Part shown: one piece after another, positions 1 to 4,789 of the stretch | Numbering within the stretch: the first letter of the stretch is position 1 | How the letters are laid out: every line of letters starts with the position of its first letter | DNA from: Candidatus Margulisiibacteriota bacterium | GTDB taxonomy: Bacteria > Margulisbacteria > WOR-1 > O2-12-FULL-45-9 | Assembly: GCA_018814265.1 (NCBI GenBank) | Contig: JAHIZU010000177.1 | Span: 1-7,317 of the forward strand | Direction: 5' to 3' | DNA length: 7,317 nt | Position numbers and translations under genes: made by a program | Notes under the pieces: generated by a model | Seen by the model: only the letters and a program-made list of their open reading frames with translations | What the model was told of the DNA's origin: nothing | Database searches by the model: none

Positions 1-165
1 ACGCTAAAGACCGAACATGTGTACTTTTGCTCTTTCAAAACCAGGGAGGAAGCAAAACGATCGCTATTCGATTATATTGAAGTGTATTATAATCGGGAAA
101 GGAGGCACTCATCGATAAATTATATGTCGCCGGATCAGTTTGAAAAAATGGCTATGTCGGTTTAA
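1..165 (+). CDS. IS3-family transposase (OrfB), C-terminal fragment, 5' end outside window
   Basis: Reading from base 1 gives 54 codons and a TAA stop, open to the left edge. The protein begins TLKTEHVY and continues with EVYYNRERRHSSINYMSP and DQFE. This is the classic C-terminal end of the IS3-family DDE integrase (rve domain): the TLKTE segment normally follows directly after the catalytic Glu, and YN-x-x-R-x-HS-x-L/I-x-Y-x-SP-x-x-FE is the family's terminal signature. The catalytic D, D and E would therefore lie just outside the window. The enzyme would carry out cut-and-paste/copy-out transposition through a circular intermediate, usually made as an OrfAB fusion by -1 frameshifting; that upstream part cannot be seen. 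The terminal repeat sits five bases after the stop, as expected. Nothing visible is broken, so the element could be intact. Family assignment is sure; activity is unknown. Confidence 0.92.
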   Translation, partial: TLKTEHVYFCSFKTREEAKRSLFDYIEVYYNRERRHSSINYMSPDQFEKMAMSV

Positions 166-170
166 GGGCG

Positions 171-195
171 TGTCCATTTTTTCGGGGGAACATCA
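171..195 (+). repeat. Right terminal inverted repeat of the IS3-family element
   Basis: Read on the minus strand from 195 to 171, this starts TGATGTTCCCCCGAAAAA and ends ATGGACA. It fits the known IS3-family terminal pattern (TGA..., CCCC, then A-rich, then GTGGACA-like), and on the + strand the element ends in the expected CA. It follows the transposase stop by five bases. The element boundary is therefore most likely after base 195, and the target duplication would start at 196 (GAG or GAGA). The left copy is outside the window, so neither the pairing nor the duplication can be confirmed. Confidence 0.75.
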
Positions 196-333
196 GAGAT
201 AAAATTATAAGAATTCGAGATTTACTGCTTTCAGCCTTACCCCCCTCTTCCCATTTTCTAAAAAAGTGAAATTTTTGCTGCTTATTAACGATATATATAT
301 GTAGAGGAGTATGACTCCCGAGGTGAATAAAAA
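196..333 (+). promoter_or_regulatory. AT-rich leader upstream of the diguanylate cyclase gene, with ribosome binding site
   Basis: This 138-base gap between the IS end and the GGDEF gene is mostly AT-rich. A clear Shine-Dalgarno GAGGTG at 320-325 lies 8 bases before the ATG at 334 and decides that start. A weak promoter candidate is TTGCTG (275-280) with TATGTA (298-303) at 17-base spacing; both boxes match the sigma70 consensus at only about half their positions. A TATAAG at 206-211 has no -35 partner. A small palindrome GGAGT-ATG-ACTCC covers 306-318. The ribosome binding site is convincing; the promoter is only a candidate, and transcription could also come from the IS. Confidence 0.4.
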
Positions 334-1452
334 ATGCAACAAGCTGCTAGAGTCTCAATAAGACCAACTTTTTACCGCGGGGCCATGACCAGGCCACAGC
401 CTAGCGATAGACGTAGCCAGCTTTCCCGCACACTCACTGCACCTACCATTAATAGATGGCAGCTTTTGCCCACTTTTGTTAACCAGGCCTTGGACGCAGC
501 CAGACTAACAGCTGTATTTGAAATTTCTCAATCACTGATGAAGGCTCAAGGCACAACTGTCAAAACACCCGGCGATGCACTCGATGCTGTTCTTGATAGG
601 ACATATGAGGGAGTTACTACCCTTTTCCCTAATGCTGAAGTTGCCATAGAACTCAGAGCGGGCATCTTAGATCGAGAATTAAATGACAATAGTTTTCCCA
701 TCTTGTCCCAAAATGGCAGCTCGGGTCTGGTCTCGCAGATCACAAGAGAGCCCGTGTCTGTTGAAGACGTTTCCCGCAGCATGATGGGGCTACCTCTTTT
801 AGATAGCAGACAAAACCTGTTAGGTATGATTGTTGTTTCTCTTGGTCGAGAAAGAAACTCTAGCGACGCAACCGTTGCAGAACAGTTAAGACAAACAGCC
901 TCAATGGTCATCGAAAGAACAGTAGAAAGAGAACAACTGATCCAGACTTCTACCATCGACGGATTAACCGGCTTAAATAATCGAAGGTCCTTTGATGATC
1001 GAATTAAGATAGAAACTGGGGAGAGAAAGCGCAAGTTAAGAGATGGCAAGGAAGCGCCTACACCCTTGTCCCTATTAATGATCGACCTAGATCACTTCAC
1101 AAGAATTAATACTAATTTTGGCCACCCAGGCGGCGACAGCGTTTTAAAAGAATTCGGCGCTTTATTGCGCCAGATTCCCCGCCCCGGTGACAGTTCCTTC
1201 CGTTATGGCGGAGAGGAGTTTGCAGTGATCGCACGAAATACCGATGCCAAAGGAGCATACGCGTTGGCTAACCGGATCGTGCGGACTGTCAGAAACCATA
1301 AATTTACGACTAGAGATGGCAAGCATGTCCCGGTTACTGTCAGTATTGGAATTTCAACTTGGAACAATGGGCAAAATTCACCTGAATGGATTGAAGCAGC
1401 AGACAAACGGCTTTACCTGGCCAAGAATGAAGGCCGAGACCAAGCCAGATAA
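334..1452 (+). CDS. GAF-GGDEF diguanylate cyclase
   Basis: This 372-residue soluble cytoplasmic enzyme is predicted to condense two GTP into cyclic di-GMP. Residues 1-50 are Arg/Ser/Thr-rich and look unstructured. Residues about 58-197 form a GAF-like sensor domain (SSGLVSQITREPVSVEDVS, GLPLLD, LLGMIVVSLG), followed by a short helical linker ending in EREQLIQ. The GGDEF domain covers about 205-372: DGLTGLNNRR (209-218), metal-binding MIDLDHF (249-255), guanine-contacting N259 and D268 in GHPGGD, signature GGEEF (292-296), SIGIS (337-341) and the ADKRLYLAKNEGRD tail. RPGD at 283-286 lies exactly five residues before GGEEF, the position of the inhibitory I-site (RxxD), so product feedback inhibition is expected. 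All catalytic residues are present. The loop between the GAF beta strands at VEDVS and GLPLLD is unusually short. The ATG at 334 has a good GAGGTG site; Met18 is a weaker alternative. No membrane segment is seen. Ligand and output are unknown. Confidence 0.95.
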   Translation: MQQAARVSIRPTFYRGAMTRPQPSDRRSQLSRTLTAPTINRWQLLPTFVNQALDAARLTAVFEISQSLMKAQGTTVKTPGDALDAVLDRTYEGVTTLFPNAEVAIELRAGILDRELNDNSFPILSQNGSSGLVSQITREPVSVEDVSRSMMGLPLLDSRQNLLGMIVVSLGRERNSSDATVAEQLRQTASMVIERTVEREQLIQTSTIDGLTGLNNRRSFDDRIKIETGERKRKLRDGKEAPTPLSLLMIDLDHFTRINTNFGHPGGDSVLKEFGALLRQIPRPGDSSFRYGGEEFAVIARNTDAKGAYALANRIVRTVRNHKFTTRDGKHVPVTVSIGISTWNNGQNSPEWIEAADKRLYLAKNEGRDQAR

Positions 1453-1481
1453 CAATCTTTATTTTAGAGTGAAATTTCTTC

Positions 1482-1515
1482 AAAACCCTCACGAGATATA
1501 TGTGAGGGTTTTATT
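1482..1515 (+). terminator. Hairpin after the GGDEF gene that overlaps the next gene's ribosome binding site
   Basis: AAAACCCTCAC (1482-1492) pairs perfectly with GTGAGGGTTTT (1502-1512), giving an 11-bp stem and a 9-base loop. The 3' arm ends in TTTT and is followed by ATT, so it resembles an intrinsic terminator with a short U tract. The same 3' arm contains GAGGG (1504-1508), which lies 7 bases before the ATG at 1516. The structure could therefore end the first transcript and also hide the ribosome binding site of the second gene. The hairpin is plain from the sequence; its regulatory role is inferred. Confidence 0.8.
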
Positions 1516-2100
1516 ATGACCAGAGTTTATCCTGGACCGTTTACTGCTCCAAAAAGAAATTTAAATGGCCTGCAAAGCAGCAGCCTAATACTCGGACCAG
1601 GCTGCAGCTTAAGAGACAGGCTCTCCTTCCTCACCCGCAGCAAACAAACCTTAACCACTTGCCAAAACCTGCGTGAACTGCAAGCCAGGACATTGGAACA
1701 GGGCTTTAAAAATTTTCACTTTACGGGAAAATCCGTGGTTTTTGTCGGGGTTCTTGGGGCTGACAAATTTACCGCGCTGACGATTCCCGAGACCCTTCCT
1801 CCTTTCCCTCAAAATGCCAGCAGATATATAGGCGCTGGTTTTCCCAAAACATTCCCTCTGCAACATGATCTGGTTCAGCAGGCAATTCAAACAAAACAAA
1901 TTATTAAAGGAGCATCCGCAGACAACGAATATCTCGCGGTGCCGCTGGTCAGTGAGTCCAGAGATGAAGTTTTTGGGGCCATGCTTATTTCCAACCGCTA
2001 CAGCGAAGGAAGAATAAAGTTTACAAATGATGATATTGTTGTTGCCAGATCGTTTGCGGAAATGATTTCCTCAGCAATCCCCCCGCTTCTAGTCGGTTAA
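1516..2100 (+). CDS. Stand-alone GAF-like domain protein
   Basis: This encodes 194 residues with no signal peptide or membrane segment, so it is probably cytoplasmic. The first 40 residues are basic and rich in Ser, Pro and Gly. Residues about 50-190 look like a single divergent GAF domain: a helix with LRELQARTLEQGF, a beta strand KSVVFVGVLG (72-81), a helix LVQQAIQTKQII (119-130), the paired strands EYLAVPLV and VFGAMLISN (138-160), and the closing helix FTNDDIVVARSFAEMISSAI (169-188). There is no catalytic output domain. Like the GAF of the upstream cyclase, it has a short loop where most GAF domains have a longer ligand-lid segment. It lies 63 bases after the cyclase gene on the same strand, so it may be a ligand-binding partner or regulator of that enzyme; this is inference. 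The ATG at 1516 has GAGGG 7 bases upstream, inside a hairpin arm. The next in-frame ATG falls deep inside the domain (Met156), which supports this start. Confidence 0.78.
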   Translation: MTRVYPGPFTAPKRNLNGLQSSSLILGPGCSLRDRLSFLTRSKQTLTTCQNLRELQARTLEQGFKNFHFTGKSVVFVGVLGADKFTALTIPETLPPFPQNASRYIGAGFPKTFPLQHDLVQQAIQTKQIIKGASADNEYLAVPLVSESRDEVFGAMLISNRYSEGRIKFTNDDIVVARSFAEMISSAIPPLLVG

Positions 2101-2113
2101 AATCCACAATTTG

Positions 2114-2155
2114 AAAAGGAAACCTGCGAATAAACTTCGCGGTTTCCTTTTTTTT
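2114..2155 (+). terminator. Strong intrinsic terminator closing the signalling gene pair
   Basis: AAAAGGAAACC-T-GCGAA (2114-2130) pairs with TTCGC-GGTTTCCTTTT (2136-2151) around a 5-base loop TAAAC, leaving one bulged T at 2125. The 3' arm runs into an uninterrupted T tract (2148-2155). It lies 13 bases after the GAF gene's stop codon. Stem, loop and T tract are all typical of Rho-independent termination. Confidence 0.92.
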
Positions 2156-2166
2156 ATTTAAGAGAA

Positions 2167-2244
2167 ATTGGAAGCCGCGACGCTCCTCGACTTCGCTCGG
2201 TGCTGCCCTGAGCTTGCCGAAGGGTTCAGTCGCAGACTTCCAAT
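2167..2244. repeat. Palindromic intergenic element (REP/MITE-like)
   Basis: The element is bounded by an imperfect inverted repeat: ATTGGAAG (2167-2174) with CTTCCAAT (2237-2244), and inside these GCGAC (2177-2181) with GTCGC (2229-2233). The enclosed GC-rich core contains CTCGACTTCGCTCGG (2187-2201) and CCCTGAGCTTGCCGAAGGG (2206-2224), which carries its own CCCT/AGGG ends. From memory, close variants of these two core motifs occur as dispersed intergenic repeats in many environmental bacterial genomes. The core differs from the AT-rich flanks. The structure is visible here; membership of a repeat family needs a genome-wide search. It is not a good terminator, as it has no T tract. Confidence 0.6.
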
Positions 2245-2274
2245 AAGCACACTTTTTAGAACTCCAAATCCTTC

Positions 2275-2304
2275 TTGACCTTCTGTTATCCCCAGTGTTA
2301 TTAT
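2275..2304 (+). promoter_or_regulatory. Candidate sigma70-type promoter for the envelope protein operon
   Basis: TTGACC (2275-2280) and TATTAT (2299-2304) each match the sigma70 -35 and -10 consensus at five of six bases, with an 18-base spacer. Transcription would start near 2311, giving a very short leader that begins at the AAGGGA ribosome binding site (2311-2316), which lies 10 bases before the ATG at 2327. Position is sensible, since a strong terminator lies upstream and the next gene starts just downstream. It is predicted from motifs only. Confidence 0.45.
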
Positions 2305-2326
2305 TACCCCAAGGGATGAGAAATAA

Positions 2327-4783
2327 ATGAAAAAAATTTTGATCCTGCTTTTCTTGGTTTCTCTGGCATTTTCAGCGTTTGCCGCGTGGACTGAACAAGC
2401 TATCACCCCGTCCCCCTCAGAATTATATGATATCGCCGGCTCAACAACTGCGACTATCTGCGCTGTAGGAGACAGCGGAGCGGTTTACAAGACCACTAAC
2501 TACGGAACAACCTGGACCAGCATCACCTCCGCAACCATTGGCGCAACAGCCCTCCGGGGAGTAAGTATTTTTGGCAACTCCCTTTGGGCGGCCGGAGGAA
2601 CCAAGACTTTTGTTTCCACTGATTGGGGCGCTTTCTGGACAGAGAAAATCGGAGGAGCCCTCCCTACCACAGCAATTCTCGGCATTGATTTCGGCAGTGC
2701 CAATAACGGGGTAGCGGTCGGCCTGTCCGGGACAAGCGCGGCAGTTTCTTATACTTCAAACGCTGGAACCACCTGGGTAAGCTCAACTCCTGGAGGAGTT
2801 GGCACAACACTTTACGCGGCACATTTTATTGACGCGAATACAGTTTGGATCGTTGGCAATGGCGGTGATATCTATAAATCCGCTGATGGCGGACAAAATT
2901 GGACGCAAAAAGCAGCGGGATTAACTGCCAATGATCTAAGGGATGTTTATTTTGTCGATGCAAATAATGGATTCATAGTCGGGTCCAATCAAACCTTTTT
3001 GTATACCACTGATGGCGGGGAAAACTGGTCTAAAGAAACTTTAGGGTATTCATCCAATATCGGGGTGTTTGCACTTGATGCCAATACGGTTTGGATCGTT
3101 GGTCAGCATACTGTTCCAAGCAACACCGGCAAAATCGCAAAACTGACAAAATCTGGAAGCATCTGGTCTTCCAGCGAAGAGCTTTCGGTGAGCAGCGAGA
3201 TTTATAACGGCATATATTTTTCTGATGCGGATAACGGGTGGACCGTCGGGGAATTACCAGGCACACCCAGTATTGGCAAGGTTTACTCCAGCATCACTCC
3301 CCTTGCGATAACCTCGGTAGTGCAAAAAAACAGACCAAGCCAGGCAAAGGCGCCGCAAGGTTTTAGCGGCGACCTGACAATCGCAGGCAACAATTTTCAG
3401 GTCGGCCCTTGGACTCCAGGCCTGGTTTCTTTTTCCGGCAGCGGCATCACGGTTAATTCCGTCACCCGGGGATCATTGACTGTAAACATCAGCGTTGCCG
3501 CTTCTGCCGCAACTACTTCCCGGGATATCACGATCACTAACATTGACGGCACCTCTGACACCTTAACCAGCGCCTTTGCTGTGACTGCTCTACCCACCAT
3601 AACTTCTGTTTATCCCCCGGCCTTAACCCAGGGAACAACCTCTGATCTGGCAATTAGCGGCACTGGATTCCAAGCAGGCATAGCCACCGCAGAGGTAGTT
3701 TTCTCATTGCCCGGAATTACTGTTAACTCACTTGTGGTTAACGGCGACAACAGCCTGTCCGTTAATGTCACAATAGCCAGTGGGGCAGCAGCCGGCACCG
3801 GCAACATCACTGTAACCAACCCGGACGGAGGGAGCGCAACCGGCTCAAGCATTTTCAGCATTTCCCCCTTTGGTGTAACCCCGCCAAGCATCACATCTCT
3901 CAGCCCCGGCTCCGGCGAGCAGGGTCAGACTTATAATGTGACCATAAGCGGCTCAAATTTCCATGCTAACCCAACAGTTATTTTTGGCAACGGTGGGGTC
4001 ACTGTTAACACTGTTGCTTTTAACAGCGCCAGCAGTCTTACCGCAAACATAAGCATCTCTGCGGCTGCTACAACCGGCGCGCGCACCGTGACTGTCAGAA
4101 ACACGGATGACAGCGGCATTGGCAGCTTGGCCAACGCTTTTCGAGTCAAAGCGCCCGGCACTCTTGATCCAAATATAATCTCCATTACTCCGGGGTTCGG
4201 CTACGCCGGCGGCACTAAATTCTTTTTAACTGGCGAGGCTTTTCAAGATGGCGCAACTGTCTCCTTTACCCCGTCTGCCAGCGCGACAAGCATTGCTCCT
4301 TTTAGCACTGATAATATTGTTGTCAATTCTGTTGAATTTGTAAGCGCTACCAGCTTAAGGATTGACGCGACTATTTCTTCGACCACTGCGACCGGACTAT
4401 GGAACGTAAATGTGATCAACCCTGACGGCGGAGGTGACACCCTGGGCGGAGGCTTTGAAGTCATGGCTCTGGCACCGACCGGGCAAATTGTCGACGGCCA
4501 GATCCTGGCCAATCCTAATCCATATCGCGGGACTGGCCAGCTAAAGATCCAGTGGGTATCAAGCGGGCCGGATGTGGTGGAAATAAAATGTTATACCCCA
4601 GACGGTTTTCAGCTCTTGACCAATCCGCCCACAATTACCGTCACGCCTGGCTATAACACAGTTGCCTTTAACCGGCCGGACTTCTGGCAATTTGATAACG
4701 GCATGAAGTTATTCCTGATCAAAAGCACAACCCAAAATATAATTGCCGGAAAAGTAAAAGTCATGGTGGTAAACACACCATAA
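2327..4783 (+). CDS. Exported YCF48-like beta-propeller protein with four IPT/TIG domains
   Basis: This 818-residue protein is predicted to be exported and surface-exposed. MKKILILLFLVSLAFSAFA (1-19) is a typical Sec signal peptide with cleavage around A19/A20. Residues about 21-323 form a beta-propeller of the YCF48/BNR type with six blade motifs ending in W63, W104, W150, W192, W234 and W280, spaced 41-46 residues apart; the clearest Asp boxes are STDWGAFW, SADGGQNW and TTDGGENW. Four IPT/TIG Ig-like domains follow at about 327-420, 425-513, 521-607 and 617-713, each starting with an ITS-x-x-P-like strand and ending with an NPDGG-like turn (more divergent in the first and third). Residues about 725-818 form a terminal beta-sandwich module (ANPNPYRG, DNGMKLFLI, IAGKVKVMVV) resembling FlgD-Ig or sorting-type C-terminal domains. 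No catalytic residues or membrane anchor are seen, so adhesion or a structural surface role fits best. It is first in an operon with the barrel protein. Domain calls are firm; the role is inferred. Confidence 0.92.
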   Translation: MKKILILLFLVSLAFSAFAAWTEQAITPSPSELYDIAGSTTATICAVGDSGAVYKTTNYGTTWTSITSATIGATALRGVSIFGNSLWAAGGTKTFVSTDWGAFWTEKIGGALPTTAILGIDFGSANNGVAVGLSGTSAAVSYTSNAGTTWVSSTPGGVGTTLYAAHFIDANTVWIVGNGGDIYKSADGGQNWTQKAAGLTANDLRDVYFVDANNGFIVGSNQTFLYTTDGGENWSKETLGYSSNIGVFALDANTVWIVGQHTVPSNTGKIAKLTKSGSIWSSSEELSVSSEIYNGIYFSDADNGWTVGELPGTPSIGKVYSSITPLAITSVVQKNRPSQAKAPQGFSGDLTIAGNNFQVGPWTPGLVSFSGSGITVNSVTRGSLTVNISVAASAATTSRDITITNIDGTSDTLTSAFAVTALPTITSVYPPALTQGTTSDLAISGTGFQAGIATAEVVFSLPGITVNSLVVNGDNSLSVNVTIASGAAAGTGNITVTNPDGGSATGSSIFSISPFGVTPPSITSLSPGSGEQGQTYNVTISGSNFHANPTVIFGNGGVTVNTVAFNSASSLTANISISAAATTGARTVTVRNTDDSGIGSLANAFRVKAPGTLDPNIISITPGFGYAGGTKFFLTGEAFQDGATVSFTPSASATSIAPFSTDNIVVNSVEFVSATSLRIDATISSTTATGLWNVNVINPDGGGDTLGGGFEVMALAPTGQIVDGQILANPNPYRGTGQLKIQWVSSGPDVVEIKCYTPDGFQLLTNPPTITVTPGYNTVAFNRPDFWQFDNGMKLFLIKSTTQNIIAGKVKVMVVNTP

Positions 4784-4789
4784 GCAAAA

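Noticed and set aside
206..211. TATAAG as a -10 box just after the IS end
   Set aside because: The expected -35 position falls in the C/G-rich part of the IS repeat with no similarity to TTGACA.
546..1049. Long open frame on the minus strand inside the GGDEF gene
   Set aside because: It is antisense to a gene with clear catalytic motifs, and its translation shows no recognisable domain or ribosome binding site.
1244..1519. + strand frame overlapping the end of the GGDEF gene and running to the GAF start
   Set aside because: It overlaps the conserved GGDEF C-terminus in another frame and its translation is not protein-like; there is no upstream ribosome binding site.
2158..2406. Minus-strand frame across the palindromic element and the propeller gene's start
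   Set aside because: It runs through a non-coding repeat and the signal peptide region on the opposite strand, and shows no family resemblance.
3397..4512. Series of minus-strand open frames under the IPT domains
   Set aside because: They are by-products of GC-rich, repeat-like codon use in the + strand gene; their translations are low-complexity Val/Pro/Leu strings.
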